Below, in pieces: positions 11,042 to 21,903 of a stretch of 64,000 nucleotides of DNA. Origin of the DNA: Lepidodermella squamata (Eukaryota; Gastrotricha). How positions within the stretch are numbered: position 1 is the first letter of the stretch; every line of letters starts with the position of its first letter. The notes below the pieces were generated by a model, which saw nothing but the letters and a program-made list of their open reading frames with translations, did not search any database and was not told where the DNA came from. Made by a program: the position numbers and the translations under genes. The DNA lies in contig JBLDXI010000006.1 in NCBI GenBank assembly GCA_047495785.1, positions 124,001-188,000 of the forward strand, written 5' to 3'.

Positions 11042-11728
11042 CACACCGTCATCAAACCCAGATGATAATATACGAGTAAAACAAAATTAACCAGCGAAAT
11101 TTATTCAGCGGTTGTGGTCAAGAAAAAAAAACTCGAAACAACGCAATAAAAAGCGCGCGTTATTGCCGCGAAAATCGGCGATGTTGTGCGTTGTTGACGT
11201 TATGCGCAATTCGGCCGAATAGTTATTTTATTATAAAAGTATACCGCAGCATCATACTTACTCTGTATATTAGCGCTCATTAAGCAAACAGGCGACATCA
11301 CGACTAAACGAGCGGCGGCAAGTGCCAGCACACGTACGCTATAGTTTATTATAGCAACCAACAGCTACGGCCGGCCACTGCTACCTTCCCGGGCCAAAAT
11401 AAGCTTGAGAGAGAGAGGCCGGTTCCGCCGGCACACTTGACGCATAGTATACGTATGGTCACGCGGCGGCCGTTTTTGCGGGCGTTTAAAAATAACGTCG
11501 GTTGGGCACGTTTATTGACGTGTTTTCATTTCATACGTTTTTCACGCTGTTGTGTTATATATGGCGGTTGTAGTATTTTGACGGATGTGAACGAGCCTTT
11601 TTAGCGACTTGAAGACGCACTTCAATAAAAACGCCCGTTTCACACAAAAACATCCGGCTAAAACAGTCATAACAAAATTTACATTTTTTCATTGTCATTT
11701 TTCATAAATTTTAATAGTTGGAGAATTT
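11042..11728. other. Upstream region of the 9-11 kb secreted-protein gene
   Basis: No coding ORF seen. The stretch around 11300-11530 is more GC-rich than its surroundings. It ends at the target-site duplication of the hAT MITE. Confidence 0.4.
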
Positions 11729-12557
11729 CAGGGCTGCAAAACTTGCAGAAATGGCGCTTGGGATGCGCAGGAAATTTTCGAAATTTTGCGAAACTCATTT
11801 TAAAACGCTTGGAAACGTTTGGAGAATGCCAGGAAAAACTATAGGAAGCTGCCAAGGACACACGAGAAAAGCAAGGTGAATACTAGTTTAATACTTCAAA
11901 TAATCGATACCAATAGTCGATATATTCGAAAACCAATACTCGATAATTCACATTTTCAGAAGACCGACGCATGAAAACCGAGGTCACCAATGAATTCCTC
12001 GTGAAAAATTACCCTAGAACATGTCTCGCACTGCTAGAAAATTTGCAATTTTGAACAAGGTAATAAAAATTGCTTTATGGCACCTAATTACCGTAGTTAC
12101 CGAAATACAAGCATGGGCGGCACTACAAAGAACATCAAAGTGCCGACAAAGGGTTGCCGCCTAGGCTTCTATTTCGGTAACTACGGTATCTCCGCAACCG
12201 CGATAGATAACAAAATTCTGCAAAAGCCATTCGATTCCGCTTATGAAAATTAAGGGGTATCTAAGGGGATTTCGACATCAAATACGCCGATTTACCGCAA
12301 TGTTGTGATGTTTTTTAATTTCAAGGTTTCAAATTACCGTTGCCGACAAAGACCGGAAGCAAAAACTAACAGCACTACAATTGCAATTGGTGAAGTATAC
12401 GGAGCTCAAAATTTACGCCTATGGGTAATTCTATGCGGGGAATTCAACGGCGCTATCAGTTTTTTGATATTCCCGATCGACTTCGATTATCGGTGATATT
12501 GGGTATTTCATAGGAAATTAGGAAATGTTGAGTTTCTGCGCAGGTTTTGCAGCCCTG
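11729..12557. mobile_element. Non-autonomous hAT-type MITE, copy 1
   Basis: 829 bp. It starts CAGGGCTGCAAAAC and ends with the exact inverse GTTTTGCAGCCCTG. It is flanked by a perfect 8-bp target-site duplication GAGAATTT (11721-11728 and 12558-12565). The second copy at 40162-41183 shares most of its length. The 8-bp duplication and CAGGG ends are hAT hallmarks. There is no transposase ORF, so it depends on an element elsewhere. It carries a nested palindromic insertion at 12091-12186. Confidence 0.88.
12091..12186. mobile_element. TA-flanked mini-MITE nested in hAT MITE copy 1
   Basis: 96 bp with terminal inverted repeats CCGTAGTTACCGAAATA / TATTTCGGTAACTACGG, bracketed by TA on both sides (12089-12090, 12187-12188). 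The sister MITE reads straight through this point (...CCTAATTATCTCC...) without it, so the empty site is visible in the same window. TA duplication suggests Tc1/mariner-type mobilisation. Confidence 0.85.
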
Positions 12558-13322
12558 GAGAATTTAAAATCGATTTCGTTGTTCGAAGTTCGAAGACTGA
12601 ATAATCCCAACAGCCAACAGCTCTCAAATAAAATTTGTGATCCCAATATTGCTGTAGTTTTGTTCGATCAATACATCGGATTCGGATTTGAGCTGGGTTT
12701 TTAAGCGACGTTGAAATTGTCGCTTTTACCTTCCCAAGGGCCGAAATCGTCGAATTTGGTCCATGAGAATGGAACCTAATAATATGATATGAGTTACCAT
12801 GCTGGGTTCTGGGTTATTAATCGAGCATGAGTTAGTATGTCCATAACATGTTATAGAATTCCGAAAATCGCGCCTACACCGAGTATAGCGATTTCGTTGT
12901 GAAACGACTTGAATTCGAGTGCACCACCGTTCCAGTTTCGGAGTGCCAACTAATGAAAATCCAACTTATACTGCGTCATTGCATTTCAGAACACGGATGA
13001 TGTCAATACGCCCCCCAACTCCCAGGGCTCGAATCATGTAGCCGATCTATGTATGTGATCAGGTGGCGAGAAAATTCGCGAGCCTGGTAGCTGACGTAGA
13101 AACTCCAGCTGAAAACACGTCGCGTGCGCAGGTGATCAAAGCAAAAAAGCGTAAAGATTCGCAACTTGTTTTTCGCGCTCGCGAAACGAAAACAAGTTAC
13201 CCGAGTCTGATCAGCTGTACGAGTTTAGTGCAATCGAGTACACATACGATAGTTTAAATACTGAGGGACTGCACGGATGCTTATCATTATCAAAAGCTGA
13301 TTTCTCTCAATTCTCTGCAGCG
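12558..13322. other. Upstream region of tandem secreted gene A
   Basis: No coding exon recognised. An AT-rich TTTAAATA at about 13253-13260, roughly 65 bp before the ATG, could serve as a TATA element. Confidence 0.35.
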
Positions 13323-14117
13323 ATGAACAAGTTTCTGCCCGTTATCGCCGTTCTGCTTGGCCTGGCCTCCATCGCCACGGCTGCTGATCTGAAGCTTCAG
13401 TTCTGCAAAGCTCTCGTCAAATCGTAAATTATCTCTTTTTACCTCGAAACTCGTTATGCAGTGACATTTTTCACTTCAGGACCGACTACGCAAGCAATCA
13501 AGGCTATGCCAGCTTTGTCGAAGCCGTTTGCGGGAAAAAGTCAGTTTCGCTTATGAAATGTTCCAGATGTTTAACAAAATCCCAATCTTTTTCTCTAGTG
13601 GAACTGCAACTGGCTGCGGTGGCGTTTCCCTCGATATGCCGAATGCCATTTTCTGCGCCCTCGGAGCCACCAAGTGCAAGGTTGACTCAGTGACGAGCAA
13701 GAACAACAAACTGGTCAAGTACGCCGGCCTTCTTGTCAAGTACAGCACGAAGCTTGCGCCGGTTCTTGACAAATTCGTCGGCAACGAATTGGTTTGCGCC
13801 TTCGTCGAGCAGGCGTAAGTTAATCCTTGAAATTTCCGACGAATTTTCGAATTTCTATTTCGCACAGTTGTTGCCGTGCCACTGATACTTTGACATTTGC
13901 CGAGGGCATGATCGAATTCATCCTCGAGGACAGCTTGGATGAGATCGAAAAGGTCGCCGATTTCGCCAAGGATGTTGTCAGCGATTTCAAGAGTGACATC
14001 GACAAAATGGACGATGCCGCTGATAAGGTTGCTGATAAGGTTAGCGATGCTGCCAAGGACACTGGTAAAGCTGTCAAGAGCGGCCTCAGCAAGCTGAAGA
14101 AAAAGTTCAAGCTGTAA
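13323..14117 (+). CDS. Secreted protein of tandem pair (gene A), unknown family
   Basis: Four exons: 13323-13423, 13480-13539, 13599-13814, 13868-14117; 208 aa. All introns are 53-59 bp and phase 2. The signal peptide is MNKFLPVIAVLLGLASIATA. The mature protein has a conserved Cys-bearing core (FCKAL, VCGKNGTATGCGG, PNAIFCALGATKCKV, LVCAFVEQACCRA) and ends in a Lys/Asp/Ala-rich amphipathic helix, DKMDDAADKVADKVSDAAKD. The tail looks LEA- or apolipoprotein-like. The Cys core with helices could be saposin-like, but I cannot confirm that. Gene B, 0.8 kb downstream, is a clear paralog. Confidence 0.82.
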
Positions 14118-14910
14118 ACTATACGGTTGCGATATGAGCTAAAAACGACTCCAATCATTTGCGAACTACAATAATTAATGTGAAATAAAATGATGGAATG
14201 TTACTTTTCGCCTTGGAAGTCTCGAAACTATGTCATTTCCAAGAATTGGAGGTTTGGGAATCTTTTTAGGAATTCCTAGAATCTTTCAAAAAAGGTTCAA
14301 GGGACCTCACGCTACTACAGAGAGGAAAATCAAACCATTTCTTGTTCTCATGGTTGAGAAGCGCAGGAACATTGCTCAGCAGGATTCCAATGGTAAGATG
14401 GAATCTTGGCCACGTCTTTTTAACTTGAACTTGAGATTTATATTTTGAAGATAATGACAATGGGTGTATGTAGCCTGCATTCCTGGACCGGAATCCAAGC
14501 GAACAGGTTAATCCAATCGAAAAATTACGATCCAGTATTAACTAACTTCAAGGCTCTAAATTTGATATAATATTGTTGAAAAAGTCGAATTCAGACGGGT
14601 TTAGCTTGTAGAGGTAGAGGTTGTAGAGTTGTTTAGTTGTAGAGGTGGAGGTCCGGCTAAGTTTAGTCCGCTTTTACTGAGTTGGATTAAATGGCTAACG
14701 AAACGCAAATTGCGACAGCCAGTTGAGTAAACACATTTCCCCCGCCAGTGAAAAAATAGAGGCTGGTGCTCGTACGAGTAAGCTTGAGACAGACTGGCGC
14801 GACGTTAGCGGGGTAATGATTCGAGACACTATTTCCGGTATAAATTAGGAAAATGAAGGGCTCGTATCATCGCAACCAATTCATTTCTGTCTATCATTTC
14901 GAGCGAAGCA
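14118..14910. other. Spacer between tandem secreted genes A and B
   Basis: It contains the 3' end of gene A (AATAAA near 14184) and the promoter of gene B, with TATAAAT at about 14839-14845, 66-72 bp before the ATG. No other coding sequence seen. Confidence 0.5.
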
Positions 14911-15814
14911 ATGAAGGCCGCTATCTCTGCTCTCGTCTTTTTCGGGCTCGTTTCCTGCTCCATCGCTGGAAATCTGAAGATCAAAGCCTGCAATACCCTT
15001 GTCAAATCGTAGGTTTTGCTCGCCTTGGTAATCTCGTTATTTCCAACGGATTTCAATCCTAAGGACCGAGTACACTAGCAACCACAAATACGCCGATCTT
15101 ATTGAAGCTGTTTGCGGAAAGCAGTAAGGAATCTCAAATTCATCTATATCGATTGATTTTCTACCACCTTTCCCATTAGCGGAAATGCGACTGGTTGCGG
15201 GAGCATGACCTACGACATGCCCAATGCCCTCTTCTGCGCCCTCGGGGCCACCAAGTGCAAGGTCACCTCTGTTACTAACACTGATAACAAGCTCGTCAAG
15301 TACGCTGGAATCCTCGTAAGCCACAGGTATAACCTTTAACCAAAGATTCGGGATCATCAAAGAACTTCACCTTGCTATAGCTCCAAGTTGGTCAAGGTTC
15401 TGGACAAAATGATGAGCAACGAGCTGATCTGCGCTTTTGTTGAACAAGCGTAAGATTTCGAGTCAATTTCGGCCTAGTTCCTATTTCCTATTTCATGCCT
15501 TTCACATAGTTGCTGCCGTGCTGCCGATACCATGAACTTCGCAAATGAGCTGGTCACTTTCATTCTCGATGATAGGTTAGTCATTCGAACAACTCAAACT
15601 TCCAATTTCTTACTGTTAGTACCTGTAAAGCATGGACGAAATCAGCAAGTGCAAGGACTTCGCCAAGGAAGTTCTGAACAACTTCAAGGACGTCGATCTT
15701 CACGATATCAGTGGTACTGTTAGCAAAGTTGTTGCTACTGCTGACAAGGCCAAGTCCACAATTGACAAGGTCAAAAGTGGAATCAGCGCCCTCAAGGATC
15801 TGATCGACTGGTAA
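14911..15814 (+). CDS. Secreted protein of tandem pair (gene B), unknown family
   Basis: Six exons: 14911-15008, 15064-15123, 15180-15326, 15381-15449, 15510-15575, 15631-15814; 207 aa. Signal peptide MKAAISALVFFGLVSCSIAG. The Cys framework matches gene A (VCGK, GCGSM, PNALFCALGATKCKV, LICAFVEQACCRA), and the tail is again a Lys/Asp-rich helix. Exons 1 and 2 end at the same codons as in gene A. Gene B has two further phase-2 introns, after ILVSH and after FILDD, where gene A is uninterrupted, so one copy gained or lost introns after duplication. Exon 3 uses the donor AG|GTATAA rather than the in-frame GTAAGC just upstream, because only that choice keeps alignment with gene A. Confidence 0.8.
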
Positions 15815-15924
15815 AACGACTTATGATTCGTTGCAATAGTTGAGAAATAAAGACAACACTCTCATGAAAAGCCTCAGTTTATTTGCCAAAATGAAACAAA
15901 AGCGGTGAAAATGAAAGTTAAATC

Positions 15925-17348
15925 TCAAACAATGCCGCCTCTTGCGACGAGGAGTTGAGCGATTTGAGCTAGACGGGCGTTTTCCTTAGCGTAGCCCAAA
16001 GCTGTACGGCCCTCCTGATTTCGAACATTGACGTCGCAACCAGAATCAACCAGCAGCCGAACAACATTGAAATGGCCGTCCCAAGTCGCGACAATCAGCG
16101 CCGAGTCGCCGTCTTCATCACGAGCGTCAACCTCCGCGCCGTTGTCAATCAACAGCCGCACAATGTCTGTGTGGCCTAGCTCGGCGGCGTAGATCAGCGC
16201 CGTTGTTTGCAATCGGCTTTTTGCGTTGACGTTGGCGCCGCGTTCGATCAGCAGTGCTACGGCGTCTTTGTGCGCGTTCTGAGCTGCTTTCATCATTGCC
16301 GTGTTGCCGTCTGTGTCCTGGCTGTTGACGTCAGCGCCCTGCTGGATCAGCTGAGTCATTAGGTTCAGATTACCCTGAGACGCCGCGTCGATCAACTCGT
16401 GTGCGTATTTTACCTGGAAATAAGAAAATCTAAGTTTTACGAACATAAGAGTAAGATGCCTAATGAGCCTAATGAGCTAAAAGGTTGAGAATCGAAGAAT
16501 TACCGGAATGCAAGAAGTGTCGATGCGCCAAGTTCTATCTTGTGTGCAGTAGACCGTATCGCGACCCGTCAAACCATAACCATGGTGACATGTTACTCGT
16601 CTTGAGGCGCCGATGCGATTCGAACCAGCGAAAATCCGCCCATTCTCCAGGTTAGGCAGAGGACCACACGAATCAGCTTGAAGATCGAAAAAATAAATAA
16701 TTAATTAATTATAATTTAGGGAATAATTTATAATAAATAAATTATTTTTTACTTAATTAATTTAAAATAATTTAATTTTCTGGAATTTCGAGCTTTTTGA
16801 ACTGGGTGAAATTTTATTTCGAGTAGATCGGGTGTATTTTGGGTAAAATGTGTTACTCACGAACGCATCTGCCTTCGATGTGCCACTTCTTCTGAGCTGT
16901 GCACTGAACGAGACTTGACCCAGCCAGCATGAAGCCGTCATTGCACGAGAAAGACCTCATAGTACCAATCGTATTACCACCCTCGCTGATCATGCCGTTC
17001 TCGATGGGAGGAGCCCGGCCACACGTGCCGATTTCAGCGCAATGCCCGTCGATTTGCCATTTGCCGTTATCGTCACAACGTACAGAGTCTGAGCCGGTCA
17101 GTTGAAAGCCAGGGTTGCACTGGATCTTTCGAGTTGATCCAATCACCGAAGAGCCATTAAGTAAAATTCGACCGTGATTGATTTCGGGCGTTTCGCCGCA
17201 AGCTCCTTCAGATAGGGTTAAAACCCATCCTAATAAAAACGAGATCAAGGAATTAGGGGCTGAATTATTCAAATTAAAACGTACCTTCAGCTGATGCCAA
17301 AAAGAGGCTGAGCAACAGAGCAGGGCAAAATTTCGAATAATTCATCAT
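15925..17348 (-). CDS. Secreted sushi (CCP) x3 - ankyrin-repeat protein
   Basis: Four exons (17285-17348, 16861-17229, 16504-16676, 15925-16413) give 364 aa. Exon 1 encodes the signal peptide MMNYSKFCPALLLSLFLASA. It is followed by three complement-control (sushi) modules, each starting CGxxPxxxNGxI and ending W-x-I-x-x-x-C. The last exon is a run of about five consensus ankyrin repeats (NTAMMKAAQNAHKDAVALLI, TALIYAAELGHTDIVRLLI). The protein ends after the last repeat. All splice phases agree. Exon 2 has two in-frame acceptors (17229, or 18 bp further in); the stronger one was used. Ankyrin repeats are normally intracellular; here they follow a signal peptide and disulfide modules with no visible transmembrane segment. 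It is related in design to the gene at 60.6-63.7 kb. Confidence 0.85.
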
Positions 17349-17723
17349 TGAAAAATGAATGAAATTATGTAAGGTGGAAAGTTCCTACTCGCATCACAAG
17401 TCACATGTCTGTTTGGTTGTTTGCTTTTGCAACACCTTGGCTATGTAGAGCTCTGTGGCCATAAGGGTGCCACATGTTCGCAACGAAATCAGGAAATATG
17501 GGGAAAAGTGCCATGTGGCTACCCTTCCGGGCGTTTATTGTTTGCTTTTCGCTTTTTTTCCATTAGGCGCTAAAAGATACGCACTTCACGCGGCTGGAGA
17601 GACACTATGGACACTTGAGGCAATATAAATAATAGTCCGAGTGAAAAGAAACTGGGTAAACAGATCTCGCAGAAGGCGGAAAATAGATACAAATTCAGTC
17701 TGTCCAAGACGAAAGTCTGAAAG

Positions 17724-18346
17724 ATGGTCCCTTTAGAAAATCTTTCTCTAGCTTTTCTGTTGGTAGCAATCGCATTAAGCGCAGTTTCAAGCCTGCCGAA
17801 ATTCAAAAGCCGAATACCGAACGGAGATTTTGTTCCGGATCCGTGTTCCAAAAATAAAACGCTATGGAGTGGTAGGTTTATTACAAAACAGAACAATTTC
17901 TTTTTAAATACAACTTTCAAGCTGTCGGGCATGTGAAACCTCACGAAGGCGGCCATGATGGAACTCTGAACCAATTCGGGTTAGATTTCACCAAGGTTAG
18001 TAAAGCTCGCTGGAATACAACTTTCTGCAAGCTGGACAGGTATAACTTTTAATAGTTATTGTGATAGTAGAATGAAGGCTAAAATGTCAGTGATGGTGAT
18101 GGCCGAACGAACGGGCAAGAATTGGGAGATCCGGATTGCGTGTGGCAAGAGGGAAGTTCACCTTCACGTAACAACAGCATCACCCATCCTGGCATTTGCG
18201 AGCCTGTTGATTCAGCAAACTGCCGGCGACTCAATGCCCGATATTTCAATGCAACTGACTGCCAGATCATCGCATCATCTGCCGAGACAATTCTGAATCT
18301 AAACTCACAGATTTTATTCACCCTTATCAATCTGCTTATGATATAA
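17724..18346 (+). CDS. Temptin-like secreted protein, probably GPI-anchored
   Basis: Three exons (17724-17871, 17922-18039, 18091-18346) give 173 aa. After the signal peptide comes the temptin signature: LPKFKSRIPNGDFVPDPC, WSAVGHVKPHEGG, the Cys at FCKLD, the calcium-loop-like SDGDGRTNGQELGDPDCVW, and HPGICEP. Temptin is known from Aplysia as part of the water-borne attractin pheromone complex, and homologs occur in several invertebrates. The C-terminus ends in a hydrophobic run (ILFTLINLLMI) after a Ser-rich stretch, which looks like a GPI-anchor signal and would hold it at the cell surface. It lies tail to tail with receptor 2; the stop codons are only 27 bp apart. Confidence 0.85.
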
Positions 18347-18373
18347 TGGTCTGAAAGTGAAACTAAGTAATTT

Positions 18374-20690
18374 TCAAATTTTGAGCCTCTTTCTAGCGAG
18401 AATAGCGTAAAATAAGGTCAAGAAAGTTGACAATGAAAAAACCAATTCACAAACCGCTATGACAACTATCTGGTCAAAGAAATTTCTAATCAACGCTGTA
18501 ATTCCGAAAGCAGCCACCAGAATTGTTATAGCGTTGACAACAGCCACCTTAACTGTAGCAAACTGAATCTTATGAGAAGCAGGTGGCTTGAAACCACGCC
18601 CGCCGTACAACCGAACGGCGGCAAAGCCTGACAGCAGCAAGTTCAACCCGGCGAAGCCTGCGATCCAGAAAGCAAGCGACTTCGAATAACATCGTTGGTA
18701 GCTCTCTGAAACAAACTCGTCGAGAATCGCGTCAAAACGAACAGGACTCCTTTCAACGACAGACGCGAAACTTTCGTGGAATAAAAGCCATATTCCGAGG
18801 AGAATTGCGTTAACCAAACAAAATCCCGCGGGTAGTCCGAGCAGAATCTTCCATTTCGAATTCGCTGGCTGCTCGCTTTCGGAATTCCGAGCAACTTGAA
18901 ATGCCGGGGTGAAAGCACGAGCGGAAGCTTTGGAACCGATACGGGATTTCGTTCTTAGACTTGTGGCATCTCCTAATGTAGCAGCTCGTGCTGTTAGAGA
19001 ACCGGTGACGATTGAGAGCCCAAGAATAGGAAGAACCACGATGGCTAAGCATAAATTCGAAGTTCCAAGTAATTGAACAATCACTGCCAAGTCGAGAAGC
19101 AGAAATCCAGCTGGAGAAATTGAAGAACTGACAAAGTCAAAATATACCCGCCCCGGTTTCGATTTCGCAATGATCCACCCGCGAAATGTAATAGCCAGAA
19201 TGGCCAACTTCGATGCTATAATTACGGCGGATATAACTACAATGGAATACTTGACTGAGGGTTGTAACATTCGCTGCACTACTACAACGTCGGAAAGGTC
19301 TTTCGGCGGTTTCCCCGAAACTGTGAACCATTTCGGTATCCTAGGTGGCTGATAGAATGGCTCAATTCCTAGATTCGTCGTGTTTTCTATGTCTGAATGC
19401 GGGTCGATCATGAAAACGTTGTAAAGATGGATTGCCTCGTTGTCGATTATTTGCGAAATTGATTGATTTTCGATATCTACTTCGAGCCTTGTTGAGTATA
19501 GAATACGGCTAACTCGTACAGTCGCAATATCGAGTTCAGTTGCAGAGCGGTTCAAAACAGCCTGAACAACATTAGGGTTAGTTGAAAAGTTCGCCAACGT
19601 CATATTGTATAAATTTCGAAGGTAGTATTCAGTCATGTTTAGCGCGGCAATTGTTGCCATAATAGCTTCCTGGCAGAGCAGACGGGCTGGGTAATCAGGG
19701 ACCAAATAACCCGTTTTGCCTAGTTCCACATCGAGTCGCCGCTCGAAATCGGAGACATTATAGCCCAATGAACTCGGACCTTCATAGAAACCACCCCGTT
19801 TCAGCCCTATCCAGAATGTGATCTTCTGCTGCTCATTCACAATCCACTGGGGGGAACATTCCAATGGAAATGGGACAATTCTAGGGTCAGGATTGAAGGC
19901 GCACATGTTAGTTACAATGAACAGGTATTGAGGGGCCCGAACGCCAGCTTTGTACGCCTGACACCAGATTCGCAGGCAAAGCATAGTGTTTTGCACTGTG
20001 GCGATCGAAATAAAGAAAATTCGAACATCACTCGATTTCATTTCGTTGGCGAAATCTGGCTTCGTAAAGTCAAGATCCGTGATAACTGTTGCTAATTTGA
20101 TGCCATTTTCGCCGGCTGATTTTGAGAAAATTCTCGCAAACGTGTAGTCTTCTTGCCTTGTAGCTTGTAGTTGTGACTATGCCGATTTTTCGCCATTTTC
20201 CAACTTCCTTAATGAATTTAACCGCGGCGGAAATCGTGTTTTCAATCGGCATTTGAATTCTGTACAGCGATGAAGTCCGATGCCGAGGTGCTAGAATGTT
20301 GATCGAGCTGCAACCGTAAGAAAACTGAATCGTGTTGTAGAACTTTGAAATCGGAGCAGCGAAGTGGCAGTTGGAAGTTTGCCCGACAAAAACCGGCGCC
20401 ATAAGACTGGTTTGATCTTTAGAGTTCTCCATTATCCTGACAATTCTGGAGGGAACGCCCGTACCCCCAGCTTGTTCATCCTCTTCTTGGATGAGAAGTT
20501 TGTAGCCTGGGAGGATTTCAGGTCGCCGATTTGCCTCGTCCACAGCTACTTTGTATGACGCGAGACAGGCGGTTCCATTTGAACCAAGTTGGCCGGTTCT
20601 TGAGATGAAGCTGACCAATCGTAGGGGTACATCTTCAGCTGAGCCTAAGCTCAAGCCGAATAAGGCTAAAGCGCCCAGTATGAAGTACAT
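18374..20690 (-). CDS. Class C (GABA-B-like) 7TM receptor with a frameshift (receptor 2)
   Basis: The ATG at 20690 starts a signal peptide (MYFILGALALFGLSLGSA) and an ANF-receptor domain. The frame runs to about 20156, then must shift by one base to continue as QEDYTFARIFSKSAGENG and on to the stop at 18374. Removing one C of the CC at 20156-20157 (plus strand) would join both parts into about 770 aa with a complete ligand-binding domain and seven TM segments. No intron of usable size fits there. It is either a recent inactivating indel or a consensus error. No other stop interrupts the reading frame. The rest is well conserved (GKPPKDLSDV before TM1). It is otherwise intronless, like receptors 3 and 4. 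Confidence 0.75.
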
Positions 20691-20976
20691 GCTTGTTTTT
20701 CCTGAACTGAAAAAGTGCAAGTATGAATTCGATAACATCGTCCGGAGTCAGGAGTCAGGATTCATTGTTATTATATGTTTAGAACTTGATATCGCTAATT
20801 TTCGTGGTCAAAATGCACTATGTTCAGCCGTGAAGGCCTCGAACGTGATCTTTAGCTCATAGCTCCAATTTAGTCGCGAGACTTAATTGGCAACAAATTC
20901 CAGCACCACCCATGCATTTCTACTGTATTCGATGACAAATGTCGTGTCTAATAGATATTTATTTTAAGACAAATCG

Positions 20977-21903
20977 TCAAAACAGGCATATGTCAGAATA
21001 GCCTTGCTCTTCAGCCAGCAGTTTTGTAAAAAGAAGCATCATCTCTTGGAGACGCGTTCTTCTGAACTTGATACGCGTATCCTCAAAGTTTCGCATTGAT
21101 TCAGAAAGTATTTTCACATCTAATTCGTAACGATTCAGAACAGAGTCGAGTCTAGTTGTTTCGAACCAGCTGTCATAGATCGACGTTAAAGCGTGATGCC
21201 TTTCAGGGACAGAGGGTGAGGTGAATAGCTGCTTGACCAGAACTCTCCATTCATCCTTTAACTCGTCATCAGATTGGAGAAACTCGCCGCATATGAAAGG
21301 TATAGCGCAGACTATCGGAAAGTTGTACAAGAAATCGCCTTGGAAAGCGCGTCTTGCCACTTCGAAGTCGAGTAGAAACCTGATTTTGTCCACCAGAGCA
21401 GCATCGCCATACGCGAATTGTTCAATTAAATCCTCAATATTTACTATTTCGTCCGTATCGATGTCTGTAATATCAGCAGCCGATCTGTTGCGGTAATTCA
21501 TTTCGAAGATGAATTCATATCGAAAATCCTGAAATGTGATGACGACGGGCTTTCGGAATTGCAAATACCAAATCGCGTTGCTTTGGAATCGTTTGAAGTG
21601 CTTTTTCGTCACTTGAGGTGGAATAAATAGAATTAGATTCTCCCCGAATTCTTCATTTCTTTTCGTTTCAGCCATCAATGCGGCACGGTCTTTGCCGAGC
21701 AATTTATGTATCGATTCGATGATTGCGTGAAAGCACCATACACGTTTCGAGGTAGAAAAATTTGTGAAATCGAAGTGAACAGCGTCATCAAGGCCTGTTA
21801 ACGATTGAAGCTTCGATCGGATTGTATTTCGTAGTGGCTCATCATTTTCATGTTTGCGGAGATAATGCCAGAATTTCTGCGAAATTTTAACCATTCGTTC
21901 CAT
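20977..21903 (-). CDS. Unrecognised 308-aa protein
   Basis: A single-exon ORF with an ATG at 21903 (MERMVKISQKFWHYLRKHEN). The protein is hydrophilic and mixed alpha/beta, with no signal peptide, transmembrane segment or Cys framework. Notable stretches are NLILFIPPQVTKKHF, WYLQFRKPVVITFQDFRYEF and an acidic DITDIDTDEIVNIEDL. The length without stops and the codon use support a real gene, but I do not recognise the family. It lies between receptors 2 and 3 and is probably cytosolic. An unspliced retrogene is possible. Confidence 0.6.
   Translation of the reverse strand: MERMVKISQKFWHYLRKHENDEPLRNTIRSKLQSLTGLDDAVHFDFTNFSTSKRVWCFHAIIESIHKLLGKDRAALMAETKRNEEFGENLILFIPPQVTKKHFKRFQSNAIWYLQFRKPVVITFQDFRYEFIFEMNYRNRSAADITDIDTDEIVNIEDLIEQFAYGDAALVDKIRFLLDFEVARRAFQGDFLYNFPIVCAIPFICGEFLQSDDELKDEWRVLVKQLFTSPSVPERHHALTSIYDSWFETTRLDSVLNRYELDVKILSESMRNFEDTRIKFRRTRLQEMMLLFTKLLAEEQGYSDICLF

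Noticed and set aside
11679-12496. Two 60-aa ORFs near or within the first MITE
   Set aside because: Both overlap the non-coding MITE, and no copy-to-copy coding conservation is seen.
17990-18010. GTTAGT donor after FGLDFTK in the temptin gene
   Set aside because: Reading through gives the expected temptin sequence up to FCKLD; the true donor is GTATAA after 18039.
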